From positions 1 through 53,469 of the forward strand of contig NZ_LAVL01000049.1 in assembly GCF_001083785.1 (NCBI RefSeq): a stretch of DNA of 53,469 nucleotides, given 5' to 3'. This document shows, one piece after another, positions 1-8,407 of this stretch. Position numbers and translations under genes: made by a program. This DNA comes from Nonomuraea sp. SBT364 (GTDB taxonomy: Bacteria; Actinomycetota; Actinomycetes; Streptosporangiales; Streptosporangiaceae). Every line of letters starts with the position of its first letter. Positions within the stretch are counted from its first letter, which is position 1. The notes beneath the pieces are model-generated. The model was not told where the DNA came from, made no database searches, and saw nothing but the letters and a program-made list of their open reading frames with translations.

Positions 1-2832
1 AGGTGCTGGGGGGCCGGTGGCGGGGGCGAGCGCCAGGTCCGCCCTGGCCAGGGTGACGGAGAACAGGGCTTCCAGGTCGCCTTCGGAGGCGGCCAGGTCG
101 AAGGCGCGGGCGAGTTCCGTACGGGCGTCGTCGGGGCGGTCGAGGTCGCCGAGGCAGGCGCCGAGCAGGGTGCGGGCGGCGGCCTCGCGGGACGGGGAGC
201 CGAGGCGGGCGTAGGCGTCGGCGGCTGCGGCGAGGTCCTGGGCGGCCCGGTCCGGGGCGCCGTCGGCGTAGGCGAGGGTGCCCAGGGCGTAGCGGACGGC
301 GGCGATGCCGTCGTCGTGGCCGATCGTGTTGTAGGCCCGTTCGGCCCGTTCGAAGGCGTGCCGGGCGCCGGGCAGGTCGCCGCGGGCGCGGCGGCGGCGG
401 GCGATGTGGTACCACTCGTCGGCGGGTTCGCGCCGGCGGCCCCGGCGGCGGACGATCTCCACGATGGCGGTCTCGCAGGCGGCGGCGTGGTCGGCGTGAC
501 CGAGGGCGTACAGGAGGGTCGCGTGGGCGTCGAGCGCCTGGCAGGCGTCGTCCCAGGAGCCGGCGGCCTCCAGCTCGGCGGCGCAGGTGGTGATCATCTC
601 GGCGGCGGCGGGGAGGTGGCCCAGCTCGGCGCCGCAGCGGGCGCTGCCGATGAGCACCCGGGCGGCGCGTTCGGTCTCGCCGAGTGCCAGGTAGAGCTCG
701 CGGGCGCGGCTCGCGCGCTCCAGCGCGGCCTCCTGGTCGCCCCCGGCCAGGAGCGCGGCGGCGGCGCGCTCCTGCTGCGCCGCCTCCCCCAGGAGGTCGC
801 CGAGCTCCCGGTACGCGGCCGCGGACCGTTCGAACGACCGCAGGGCCTCCGCCCGGTCGCCGAGCCCTTCATGGCAGCGGCCGATCAGGGAGAACGCCTC
901 GGCCGCACCGGATTCGGCGAACGCCCGCCCGGGCCGGGCGAGCAGGTCGAGGGCGAGCCGATGGCGGCCCTGGTCCACGAGGCTCGCCGCGGTGCCGAGC
1001 AGGCGGGCCGCGACCGCGCCCGGCTCCCCCTCCGGGCGGTGCCGTCCGGCCAGGGCGAGCAGCCTGGAGGCCAGGTCGTCATCGACGTCCAGCGCCAGCC
1101 GAACCGCCGCCTCGGCCGGCCCCCCGTCGCCCCCCACCGGCCCCGGCGACCCCTCGTCGACCAGGGTGGTGAGCGTGCGGGTGAGCAGGGTGTGCAGGTC
1201 GGGGTCCAGGGCGGTGGCGGGCACGGTCAGGGCTTCGGCCAGGTCGGCCGGGTCACCCAGGGCGCCGAACCGCACCAGCAGCGCCCTGGCCAGCGGGCCC
1301 GGGACGTCGGGCTGGCCGGGCAGGGCCTTGGCGGCCGACTCGGCGGCCTGGCGGGCGGCCCGCACGGCGTCGTCGAGGTCCTGGCTCCCGCCCCCGGCCT
1401 GGGCGCGCCGGCACAGCATGCCGGACAGCAGCGCGTACGCCTCGGCCGGCTCCTCGCCGGCCGCGATCGCCTCCCGTAAGGCGGCGACGGCCTCGTCGGC
1501 GGCGCCCGCGCCGGGATCGAGCCGGAGGGCCTGACCGAGCAGCAGCAGCGCCCGGGGCCGCAGCGGGTCGTGGCCGGAGCACGCCGCCACGGCCGCCCGC
1601 GCGGCCGCGACGGCCTCCGCCGCGTGGGCGTCGCCCGCCCGCTGGACGAGGGCGTTGGCGAGGTTGGCGAGAAGGCGGGGCCGGTCGGGGTGGCCGGTGT
1701 GGGCGCGGGCCGCCGCCTGGCGCAGGGCGTGGAGGGCGATCTCCAGGTCGGCGGGGTCGCCGGTGACGCGGTAGCGGCGCCAGCGGCGGCCGGCCAGGAG
1801 GTCGAGCCGGCCCACCGGGTCGCGGCCGAGCTCGGCGGGGATGTCCCCGGCCGGGCCGCCGAGCGCGGCGAGCATCTCGCGCGCCGCCTCCAGTGACCGC
1901 TCGTCGCCGGTGACCGCGTACCACTCGACCAGTCCGGAGGCGTACCCGGCGAGGACGCGGGGGTGGGCGGCGCCCGGCTCGTGCCAGAAGTCGAGCGCCG
2001 CCTGCCCGGCCCGGATGAACGCCAGCAGGTCGGCGTCGTGCGCCGACTCGGCCGCCCGCCGCGCGGTGAGTTCCAGCAGGGCCAGCAGCGCCTGGGACCG
2101 TTCGGGGCCGGCGGGCCGCCAGGCCGCCGTCAGGTAGGCGCGAGTGAGCTCGTCGTCGCCGGGGATGGCCGGGCCCAGCGCGGCGGCGAGCGCGGCGAGG
2201 GCGTCGAGGTCGCCGAGGGCGGCGCGGAAGAGCACGTGGACGGCGTCGTCGAGCGCCTCGGGCCGCCCGCTCGCGCGGTTCAGGCGCAGCAGGCCGTCGC
2301 CCAGGAGGGCCAGCGCGCGCGGCGCCCAGGCGCCGGTGGCCTCCTGGAGGAGGACCTGGGCGAGCCGGTCGCACACCTCGGCCGAGGGCACGGCAGACAG
2401 CACGGCCGAGGGCGCGCCCACGGCGCGGCCGACGAGCGTGTGCAGGAGCAGTCCGACGTGCGGGTGGACGCCGGGGTCGACGTGGCGGAACAGCTCCTCG
2501 ACGAGCCCGGCCCAGGTCTCGGGCGCGTCGGCGGCGGGGGCGCCGGAGCCGCGCAGTTTGTCCGGCAGGCCGCGCGGGTCGACGACGGCCACGGCGGCGA
2601 AGAACACGCCCGCCACCGCGGCCTCCACGGCGTCGCCCGCGTCGAGGCGGTAGCGAGCCAGGTGCAGCATGCCGATGAGCCGCCACGTCACGGCGTCGGC
2701 GGGCCCGCCGTCGCAGGCCCGCATCGCCTGCTCGGCGTCGGCCAGCGCCGCCGGGTCCCGCACCGGCCCGGGATCGGCGGCCCGGTCGAAGGCCGCGATG
2801 CGGGCCGCGAGAGCCCAGGCCGGATCGTTCAT
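1..2832 (-). CDS. TPR-type repeat protein, C-terminus beyond window
   Basis: An open frame runs from an ATG with a good ribosome binding site (CGGAGG, about seven bases upstream) to the left edge without a stop: 944 codons, 3' end missing. The visible protein is almost entirely Ala/Leu/Arg-rich helical repeats, with recurring patterns such as AARAHTGHPDRPRLLANLAN and AYRELGDLLGEAAQQERAA. These are typical of the tetratricopeptide arrays in large actinobacterial proteins. No kinase, NB-ARC, DNA-binding or transmembrane segment is visible in the part present; such proteins often carry a CHAT or other effector domain at one end, which could lie beyond the edge. It is divergent from the nitroreductase gene, and a TTGACC hexamer lies about 45 bases upstream. 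Function is unknown; a scaffold role is inference from the repeats only. Confidence 0.8.
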   Translation of the reverse strand, partial: MNDPAWALAARIAAFDRAADPGPVRDPAALADAEQAMRACDGGPADAVTWRLIGMLHLARYRLDAGDAVEAAVAGVFFAAVAVVDPRGLPDKLRGSGAPAADAPETWAGLVEELFRHVDPGVHPHVGLLLHTLVGRAVGAPSAVLSAVPSAEVCDRLAQVLLQEATGAWAPRALALLGDGLLRLNRASGRPEALDDAVHVLFRAALGDLDALAALAAALGPAIPGDDELTRAYLTAAWRPAGPERSQALLALLELTARRAAESAHDADLLAFIRAGQAALDFWHEPGAAHPRVLAGYASGLVEWYAVTGDERSLEAAREMLAALGGPAGDIPAELGRDPVGRLDLLAGRRWRRYRVTGDPADLEIALHALRQAAARAHTGHPDRPRLLANLANALVQRAGDAHAAEAVAAARAAVAACSGHDPLRPRALLLLGQALRLDPGAGAADEAVAALREAIAAGEEPAEAYALLSGMLCRRAQAGGGSQDLDDAVRAARQAAESAAKALPGQPDVPGPLARALLVRFGALGDPADLAEALTVPATALDPDLHTLLTRTLTTLVDEGSPGPVGGDGGPAEAAVRLALDVDDDLASRLLALAGRHRPEGEPGAVAARLLGTAASLVDQGRHRLALDLLARPGRAFAESGAAEAFSLIGRCHEGLGDRAEALRSFERSAAAYRELGDLLGEAAQQERAAAALLAGGDQEAALERASRARELYLALGETERAARVLIGSARCGAELGHLPAAAEMITTCAAELEAAGSWDDACQALDAHATLLYALGHADHAAACETAIVEIVRRRGRRREPADEWYHIARRRRARGDLPGARHAFERAERAYNTIGHDDGIAAVRYALGTLAYADGAPDRAAQDLAAAADAYARLGSPSREAAARTLLGACLGDLDRPDDARTELARAFDLAASEGDLEALFSVTLARADLALAPATGPPAP

Positions 2833-3023
2833 CACAACCTCCGAGAAACCCCGCCTTCGGACAGGGGAGCGGTCAAGGGGGAAAGGCTCTCACTGCTGTG
2901 CCCCGGCGTACAGGACCGCCCCTGTCCAGGTGTGTGCCACGGGATCCCCACGGGATGCTCACCGTATCCCCACCGTCGTACATGCCGAGGTCGGAAGCTC
3001 GCCGCGAGGGTAGGCAACCAGGC

Positions 3024-3428
3024 ATGCTCTATGGCAAGGAACATGTCCGGCGCTACCGCGAGACCGACGGCGCGGAGGGTCACGACTGGAACGACACCAC
3101 CGTGCTGCTGCTGACGACCAAGGGCCGCAACTCCGGCGATCCCTACACGACGCCCCTGATCTACCAGCGGCACGGCGACGACTACGTGATCGTCGCCTCG
3201 AACGGCGGCGACCCCGACCATCCCGACTGGTACAAGAACCTGCTGGCCGAGCCGGAGGTGGAGGCACAGGTCAAGGGCGACAGGTTCAAGGCGCGCGCCC
3301 GCACCGCCACCGGCGGGGAGCGGCCGGAGCTGTGGCGGCTGATGGCCGCCACGTGGCCCGACTACGACGAGTACACCAAGAAGACCGACCGGGAGATCCC
3401 GATCGTGGTGCTGGAGCGCACCCGCTGA
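3024..3428 (+). CDS. F420-dependent nitroreductase-family oxidoreductase
   Basis: A 134-residue single-domain protein of the deazaflavin (F420)-dependent nitroreductase family (Ddn-like, split beta-barrel). The family signatures are visible: a TTKGRNSG-TTPL stretch near residues 31-44 that contacts the cofactor, YVIVASNGGDPDHPDWYKNL in the middle, and the closing PVVVLERT-like strand (here IPIVVLERTR). Members bind reduced F420 and reduce quinones, nitro compounds or other activated substrates; the substrate cannot be read from sequence. The ATG giving MLYGKEHVRRY was chosen because family homology begins there; an upstream in-frame extension is Pro/Arg-rich and looks non-coding. It converges on the Nramp-like gene with only six bases between stops. 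Confidence 0.88.
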   Translation: MLYGKEHVRRYRETDGAEGHDWNDTTVLLLTTKGRNSGDPYTTPLIYQRHGDDYVIVASNGGDPDHPDWYKNLLAEPEVEAQVKGDRFKARARTATGGERPELWRLMAATWPDYDEYTKKTDREIPIVVLERTR

Positions 3429-3434
3429 CGCGGG

Positions 3435-4913
3435 TCAGAACGTCACCAGCGGGTCTCCGAGGAAGTCGGCGATGAAGTTGACGAAGAAGAACCCGAAGAA
3501 CAGGAAGTTGAGCCCGAGGATGACGTAGTGCCACGGGCGGGGCCGGGCGGGTCTGGGCAGCTTGCTGTTGAGGTACATGAGGAAGAACGGGTAGATCAGC
3601 GCGCCCAGGTTCGACATGTTCGCCGACCACTCCACCAGCGCCACGGGCAGGCTGAGGTGGATGACGATCGAGATCACCACCAGCAGGACGATCATGAACG
3701 GGTAGTAGAAGCGGCGCGGGTCGCCCTCCACCAGCCGGCGCAGCCGCGGGCTGGTGGCGTGGGCGGCGTCGGTCGTCACCCGCACCATCGCCTCGAAGAT
3801 GCCGAGCTGGGTGGAGAACAGCACCAGCACGCCGAGGACCAGCGCGACGTAGAACACCCCCCGGCCGTACTCGTCGCCGAGCGCGGCCGCCACGAACGTG
3901 GGCACGTCCGCCCTGGACGGCCGGTCGCCGGAGAGCGCCACGGCCTGCGACATGAGGATCGTGGGCAGCAGCATGCCGAGGATCGCGCCGACGAAGAACA
4001 CGCCCCACATGTCGACCATCAGCAGCCGGTACCACCGCCGCCACAGCCCCCGGTTGAGCTCGTCGTCGGGGAAGGTGACGCCGCTGGCCAGGATCTCCCG
4101 CCGCTCGCCGCGCAGCCCGGAGATGAACCCGGTGCGGTAGCCCATGCCGTAGCCCTTGTCCCGGTAGTGCCCCATGACGTACCAGTTGAGGCCGGAGGCG
4201 AGCGCGGTGAACCCGGCCAGTGCGCCGAGCTGCGTCGCGGTGATCCCGGCGGGCGGCCCGGCGCCGGTGACGAAGCCGCGGATGCCCTCCCACCACAGTT
4301 CCCACGGCACCACCAGCAGGTCGACGACCAGCAGCGCGAGCAGGATCACCGACACCAGCACCCAGTTGGCCAGCTCCAGCGCCCGGCTGATGCGCCGGGC
4401 CAGCGCGGTGATCAGGAAGACGAGCACGAGCAGCGCGATGGCCCACAGCCGGGGCTCCTCGGCGCCGGCCGGCGGGATCGTCCCGTGGACGAGCGCGTAC
4501 ACGCCCTGTCCCGCCGAGGCGGCCCAGCCGCCGGCGATGAAGGCGAAGATGACGACCAGCACCGACAGCGGCACCCAGAGCCGCCAGCCCGGCGGCACCC
4601 GCCCCCAGGCGACGACCGGGGTCTCCCCGGTCGCGACGACGTAGCGGGAGCACTCGACGTTGTAGAACGTCTGCAGCAGCGCCGACACCAGGATCACCCA
4701 GCCGACCCCGACGAAGCCGTACTGGCCGACGCTGAGGGGGCCGAGCAGCCACTCGCCGCTGCCGATCGAGATGCCGAGGGCGATCAGGCTCGGCCCGACC
4801 GCGTACTTGAACAGTTGCGCCGGGCCGATCCTGGAGACCTTGAAGACCTCCTCCGGCGTGGGCAGGTCGGTGACGTCGAGATCCGGGCGGCTGACTCCGA
4901 GTGGGTGCGCCAT
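3435..4913 (-). CDS. Nramp-like divalent metal transporter homologue
   Basis: A 492-residue polytopic membrane protein with roughly eleven to twelve hydrophobic segments, in the Nramp/APC fold by overall pattern. The first membrane segment reads GPSLIALGISIGSGEWLLGP. Canonical Nramps have the metal-binding DPGN motif there, and it is absent here; the Met-Pro-His motif of helix 6 is also not evident. The protein therefore belongs to the divergent Nramp-related group whose substrate is unclear (possibly Mg2+ or a non-metal), and 'metal transporter' is a family-level label. The ATG (MAHPLGVSRPDLD) is preceded by a purine-rich GGAGGCAAGG ribosome binding site. The glycogen synthase gene lies upstream on the same strand with a gap of about 56 bases, so the two may be co-transcribed. 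Confidence 0.8.
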   Translation of the reverse strand: MAHPLGVSRPDLDVTDLPTPEEVFKVSRIGPAQLFKYAVGPSLIALGISIGSGEWLLGPLSVGQYGFVGVGWVILVSALLQTFYNVECSRYVVATGETPVVAWGRVPPGWRLWVPLSVLVVIFAFIAGGWAASAGQGVYALVHGTIPPAGAEEPRLWAIALLVLVFLITALARRISRALELANWVLVSVILLALLVVDLLVVPWELWWEGIRGFVTGAGPPAGITATQLGALAGFTALASGLNWYVMGHYRDKGYGMGYRTGFISGLRGERREILASGVTFPDDELNRGLWRRWYRLLMVDMWGVFFVGAILGMLLPTILMSQAVALSGDRPSRADVPTFVAAALGDEYGRGVFYVALVLGVLVLFSTQLGIFEAMVRVTTDAAHATSPRLRRLVEGDPRRFYYPFMIVLLVVISIVIHLSLPVALVEWSANMSNLGALIYPFFLMYLNSKLPRPARPRPWHYVILGLNFLFFGFFFVNFIADFLGDPLVTF

Positions 4914-4969
4914 GTCCTTGCCTCCTGCCCCACAGCGTGATCCCGGGCGGGAGGGTCGGCAAGGCCCAA

Positions 4970-6142
4970 TCAGCGCCGGAGCGAGCCGTACAGGTCGAGG
5001 GTGCGGCGGGCGACGGTGGCCCAGGAGAAGTGCTCGACCGCGCGGGTCCGGCCCGCCCGTCCCATCGCCTTGGCGCGCGCCGGTTCGGCCAGCAGCGCGT
5101 TGACCCGTTCGGCCAGGTCGGCGGCGAACCGTCCGGGGTCGTGCGGGGTGCCGTCGGCGCCCTGGTCGATCGGCACGAGCAGGCCGGTCTCGCCGTCGGC
5201 GACCACCTCGGGGATGCCGCCCGTGGCCGTGGCGACCACGGCCGTCTCGCAGGCCATCGCCTCCAGGTTGACGATCCCCATCGGCTCGTACACCGACGGG
5301 CACACGAACACCGACGCGTGCGTGAGCAGCTGGATGACCTCGGGCTTGGGCAGCATCTCCGAGATCCAGAACACGCCGTCGCGGCCCAGCCCGCGCACCA
5401 GCGCGGTCACCTCCGCCTCGATCTCCGGCGTGTCGGGCGCGCCCGCGCACAGCACGAGCTGCGCCTGCGGGGCGAAGGACCGCGCCGCGTGCAGGAGGTG
5501 GACCAGCCCTTTCTGCCGGGTGATCCGGCCGACGAAGATGACGTACGGCCTGTCGGGGTCGATGCCGTACTTTTTCAGGACTTCTTGGTTCTTGTCCGGA
5601 ACGTACTCGGCGGTGTCGATGCCGTTGTGGATCACCGTCACCTTGGCCGGGTCGATCCCCGGGTAGGCCGACAGCACGTCGCGGCGCATCCCCGCCGACA
5701 CCGCGATCACCGCGTCGGCGGAGGCCAGCGCCGTCCGCTCGGCCCACGACGAGATCGCGTAGCCGCCGCCGAGCTGCTCGGCCTTCCACGGGCGCAGCGG
5801 TTCGAGGCTGTGGGTGGTGACCACGTGCGGGACGCCGTGGAGCAGCTTCGCGACATGCCCGGCAAAGTTGGCGTACCAGGTATGCGAGTGAACCACGTCG
5901 GCGCCCGCGCAGGCGGCGGCCATCTCCAGGTCCACCCCGAGGACCTGGAGGGCCGCGTTCGCCGCGCCCAGCCCGGCGGGCACCCGGTAGGCCGACACGC
6001 CCGGCTCGTCCCGGTCCGCGCCGAAGCATCGGACCCGCACGTCGGCCAGCTCGCGCAGTTCCCTGGCCAGATACTCCAGGTGCACTCCGGCGCCGCCGTA
6101 GACCTCCGGCGGGTACTCCCTGCTCAGCAGATCAACACGCAT
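4970..6142 (-). CDS. glgA: GT4-family glycogen synthase / maltose-1-phosphate synthase
   Basis: A 390-residue GT-B glycosyltransferase of the actinobacterial type (TIGR02149 group). It begins MRVDLLSREYPPEVYGGAGV, the N-terminal nucleotide-sugar fold of this family. HSHTWYANFAG, VIHNGID and VGRITRQKG follow, and the C-terminal donor-site motif is in SVYEPMGIVNLEAMACETAV with the expected E-x7-E spacing. Mycobacterial homologues (GlgM, Rv1212c) use ADP-glucose and glucose-1-phosphate to make alpha-maltose-1-phosphate for glycogen and methylglucose lipopolysaccharides, so the classical name 'glycogen synthase' may be only partly right. It is divergent from glgC, which makes its ADP-glucose donor; the shared gap of about 180 bases is the likely site of co-regulation. 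Confidence 0.93.
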   Translation of the reverse strand: MRVDLLSREYPPEVYGGAGVHLEYLARELRELADVRVRCFGADRDEPGVSAYRVPAGLGAANAALQVLGVDLEMAAACAGADVVHSHTWYANFAGHVAKLLHGVPHVVTTHSLEPLRPWKAEQLGGGYAISSWAERTALASADAVIAVSAGMRRDVLSAYPGIDPAKVTVIHNGIDTAEYVPDKNQEVLKKYGIDPDRPYVIFVGRITRQKGLVHLLHAARSFAPQAQLVLCAGAPDTPEIEAEVTALVRGLGRDGVFWISEMLPKPEVIQLLTHASVFVCPSVYEPMGIVNLEAMACETAVVATATGGIPEVVADGETGLLVPIDQGADGTPHDPGRFAADLAERVNALLAEPARAKAMGRAGRTRAVEHFSWATVARRTLDLYGSLRR

Positions 6143-6321
6143 GACACGACCTTACGAGGAAGGCGCCGCCCAGGGACACACCGACAAGCCCCGACATGCC
6201 GAACGACGGCCGAGGCGGCCGAGCGGCGCGGCGTACATAACCCGGGAGAACGGGACACGACGGGAGGGAGCCGGACGCGCTTTCGTCGATAGATCGGCCG
6301 ATTGAGGGTAGCGTCCTGGAC

Positions 6322-7557
6322 ATGAGGTCCCGGAGGGTGCTTGCGGTCGTGCTGGCAGGTGGAGAGGGAAAGAGGCTCATGCCTCTCACGGCGGATCGGG
6401 CGAAACCGGCGGTGCCGTTCGGCGGGATGTACCGGCTCATCGACTTCGTGCTGTCCAACCTCGCCAACGGCGGCTATCTGAAGATCGTCGTACTGACCCA
6501 GTACAAGAACCACAGCCTCGACCGCCACGTCTCGCGCACGTGGCGGCTGTCGGCCATGCTCGGCAACTACGTGACGCCGGTGCCCGCCCAGCAGCGGCTC
6601 GGCCCGCGCTGGTTCTCCGGCTCGGCCGACGCCCTCTTCCAGAACCTGAACCTGATCTACGACGAGATGCCCGAGCACGTGATCGTGTTCGGCGCCGACC
6701 ACATCTACCGCATGGATCCGCGGCAGATGGTCGACCAGCACGAGGACTCCGGCGCCGACGTGACCGTCGCCGCCATCCGGCAGCCGCTGTCGCTGGCCGA
6801 CCAGTTCGGCGTGATCGAGACCGACCCGCAGGGCAGGCGCATCGTGGCGTTCCGGGAGAAGCCCAAGGACGCCGTCGGGCTCGCCGACTCGCCCGACGAG
6901 GTCTACGCCTCGATGGGCAACTACGTGTTCAAGACGCAGGCCATGATCGACGCGCTGCGCGAGGACGCCCTCGACCCCACCAGCAAGCACGACCTGGGCG
7001 GCAACATCATCCCGATGATGGTCAAGTCCGGCGGGGCCGACGTGTACGACTTCGCCAACAACGTGGTGCCCGGGTCGAGCGAGCGCGACCGCGGCTACTG
7101 GCGCGACGTGGGCACGCTCGACGCCTACTACGAGGCGCACATGGACCTCATCGCCGCGCACCCGGTCTTCAACCTCTACAACGACAAGTGGCCCATCCAC
7201 ACCGGCCACGACCCGCTGCCGCCGGCCAAGTTCGTGCACAACGACGGCGACCGCGTCGGCCGGGCCATCGACTCGCTGGTGTCGCCCGGCGTCATCGTCT
7301 CCGGCGGCACCGCCTACCGCTCCATCCTGGCGCCCAAGGTCGTCCTGCACTCCCACTCGCTGGTGGAGGACTCGGTCCTGATGGAGAACGTCAAGGTCGG
7401 CCGCGGCGCGATCGTGCGCAAGGCCATCATCGACAAGAACGTCGTCATCCCCGACGGCGCCCGCATCGGCTTCGACCTCGACTACGACCGCACCCGCTTC
7501 GCCCTGACCCGCGGCGGCGTCGTGGTCATCGGCAAGAACGAGATCGTCGACCGCTGA
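6322..7557 (+). CDS. glgC: glucose-1-phosphate adenylyltransferase
   Basis: A 411-residue ADP-glucose pyrophosphorylase, full length for the family. The N-terminal nucleotidyltransferase signature GGEGKRLMPLTADRAKPAVP is at about residues 13-32, followed by GADHIYRMDP (metal and sugar-phosphate site), FREKPKDA and YWRDVGTLDAYYEAH. The C-terminal third has the hexapeptide-like left-handed beta-helix (SLVEDSVLMENVKVGRGAIV). It converts glucose-1-phosphate and ATP into ADP-glucose and pyrophosphate, the committed step of glycogen synthesis in the cytoplasm. It pairs divergently with the glycogen synthase gene. The small gene downstream starts seven bases after the stop and is probably in the same transcript. 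Confidence 0.96.
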   Translation: MRSRRVLAVVLAGGEGKRLMPLTADRAKPAVPFGGMYRLIDFVLSNLANGGYLKIVVLTQYKNHSLDRHVSRTWRLSAMLGNYVTPVPAQQRLGPRWFSGSADALFQNLNLIYDEMPEHVIVFGADHIYRMDPRQMVDQHEDSGADVTVAAIRQPLSLADQFGVIETDPQGRRIVAFREKPKDAVGLADSPDEVYASMGNYVFKTQAMIDALREDALDPTSKHDLGGNIIPMMVKSGGADVYDFANNVVPGSSERDRGYWRDVGTLDAYYEAHMDLIAAHPVFNLYNDKWPIHTGHDPLPPAKFVHNDGDRVGRAIDSLVSPGVIVSGGTAYRSILAPKVVLHSHSLVEDSVLMENVKVGRGAIVRKAIIDKNVVIPDGARIGFDLDYDRTRFALTRGGVVVIGKNEIVDR

Positions 7558-7564
7558 CCGTAGA

Positions 7565-7873
7565 GTGTGGGGTGTGCTGCCTGATCTCCGCCAACCGCTG
7601 ATCCGCGACCTGAGCGAGTCCGCCCTGCCCCGCCGGCACTGGCGGGGCGACGACGACGAGGGCGGCGTATGGCTGTTCGAGAGCGTCGAGGGCGAGGGCG
7701 AGCACTGGGCGATCCGGCAGGTCGAGATCGGCGCCGGGCGTGACGTGCACCGCTACTGGTGGCGGCACCTGCAGGACGAGCACGGGTTCCTGACCGACCA
7801 GGCGCTGGAGATCTGGGAGCTGACCGAGATCGGCGCGGCGGCGTTCGAGGCCGTCTGGGAGGCGGGGGCCTAG
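7565..7873 (+). CDS. conserved small hypothetical protein
   Basis: A 102-residue acidic protein starting at a GTG seven bases after the glgC stop; a second in-frame GTG nine bases later is an alternative start. It is rich in Trp, Glu and Asp (GGVWLFESVEGEGEHWAIRQ, HRYWWRHLQDEHGFLTDQ), with no signal peptide or membrane segment and no motif I can name. Position implies co-transcription with glgC, but nothing in the sequence links it to glycogen. The balanced composition and regular hydrophobic spacing support real coding. Function unknown. Confidence 0.65.
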   Translation: MWGVLPDLRQPLIRDLSESALPRRHWRGDDDEGGVWLFESVEGEGEHWAIRQVEIGAGRDVHRYWWRHLQDEHGFLTDQALEIWELTEIGAAAFEAVWEAGA

Positions 7874-7910
7874 ACAGCCCCGGACAGCCCCGGGCAGCCC
7901 TGGACAGCCC
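7871..7910. repeat. 10-bp tandem repeat, four units
   Basis: Four near-identical ten-base units of the form (T/C)GGACAGCCC follow one another directly, starting in the stop codon of the preceding gene, with part of a fifth (TGGACATGG) after. They lie just before a strong hairpin, in the gap between two convergent genes. No coding role is visible. Confidence 0.75.
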
Positions 7911-7922
7911 TGGACATGGCGA

Positions 7923-7953
7923 GGTCCCGGGCTCGGGTGCGAGCTCCGGGACC
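7923..7953. terminator. strong hairpin between convergent genes
   Basis: The arms GGTCCCGG-GCTCG and CGAGC-T-CCGGGACC form a 13-bp stem with a GGTG loop and one bulged T. It lies between the stops of two convergent genes and could terminate both. There is no T-run on either side, which is common for GC-rich actinobacterial terminators. Confidence 0.65.
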
Positions 7954-7967
7954 GGGGTGCCGCCGGG

Positions 7968-8228
7968 TCAGTCGTCCAGGCCGTAGTTTCCGGTCCAGCC
8001 GCTGTGGTGGTGGTCGTCGTCGTACCACCAGCCGTAGTGGTCGTCGTCGCAGTCGACCTTGTCGTACGTGCCGGACGAGACGGTGTCGTCGTCGTGGATC
8101 TTCTGCCAGGTGGCGTGCTTCTCGTCGCAGCCCCGGTGGCCGTCGGCGGCGGCCGGGCCCGCGAGGGTCGCGGACAGGGCGGCGGCGGCGAGAACGGCGC
8201 CGGCGGAGACGGCAAGGATGGCTTTCAT
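7968..8228 (-). CDS. small secreted Asp/His/Trp-rich protein
   Basis: An 86-residue pre-protein. Residues 1 to about 28 are a clear Sec signal peptide (MKAILAVSAGAVLAAAALSA, ending GPAAADG). The mature part of about 58 residues is strikingly acidic and aromatic with clustered histidines: KIHDDDTVSSGTYDKVDC and then DDDHYGWWYDDDHHHSGW. It has two cysteines that could form one disulfide. The ATG is fixed by a GGGGGGAA ribosome binding site. I do not recognise the family. The D/H clusters suggest divalent-metal binding outside the membrane, but that is inference. A TATAGT hexamer about 40 bases upstream may be its -10 element. Confidence 0.8.
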   Translation of the reverse strand: MKAILAVSAGAVLAAAALSATLAGPAAADGHRGCDEKHATWQKIHDDDTVSSGTYDKVDCDDDHYGWWYDDDHHHSGWTGNYGLDD

Positions 8229-8240
8229 GATATTCCCCCC

Positions 8241-8273
8241 GTGATCACGAAGTGTCATCGGTGCATCACTATA
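8241..8273 (-). promoter_or_regulatory. putative promoter of the secreted Asp/His-rich gene
   Basis: On the minus strand a TATAGT hexamer (8268-8273) resembles a -10 element. Between it and the ribosome binding site is the perfect 8-bp palindrome GTGATCAC (8241-8248), a possible operator. No convincing -35 hexamer is visible. Confidence 0.3.
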
Positions 8274-8333
8274 CGGAGCGCGCCGACGGGCAGGGGAAAC
8301 GCCACGCGGGCCCGCGCGCAGCGGGGGGCAGGG

Positions 8334-8407
8334 TGCCGCTCCGGGGATTCGAACCCCGAACCTCCGCCTCCTGAAGGCGGCGCCTCTGCCAGTTGGGCCA
8401 GAGCGGC
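8334..8407 (-). tRNA. tRNA with CAG (Leu) anticodon, class I shape
   Basis: A complete 74-nt cloverleaf on the minus strand: acceptor GCCGCTC/GAGCGGC with discriminator A; D-arm with AACTGGCAGA loop; anticodon stem CCGCC/GGCGG enclosing TTCAGGA, so the anticodon is CAG; T-arm CGGGG-TTCGAAT-CCCCG. CAG decodes the leucine codon CUG. However, the variable region is only AGGTT (5 nt), whereas canonical bacterial leucine tRNAs are class II with a long extra arm. CCA is not encoded. It could be a minor leucine tRNA, a tRNA charged with another amino acid, or a non-translational tRNA; the sequence cannot decide. All stems pair perfectly except the last D-stem pair, so it does not look like a decayed gene. 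Confidence 0.85.

Noticed and set aside
7871..7910. Short tandem repeats here and at 10898-10966 as CRISPR arrays
   Set aside because: The units are 10-12 bp with no spacers, and no cas gene is present.
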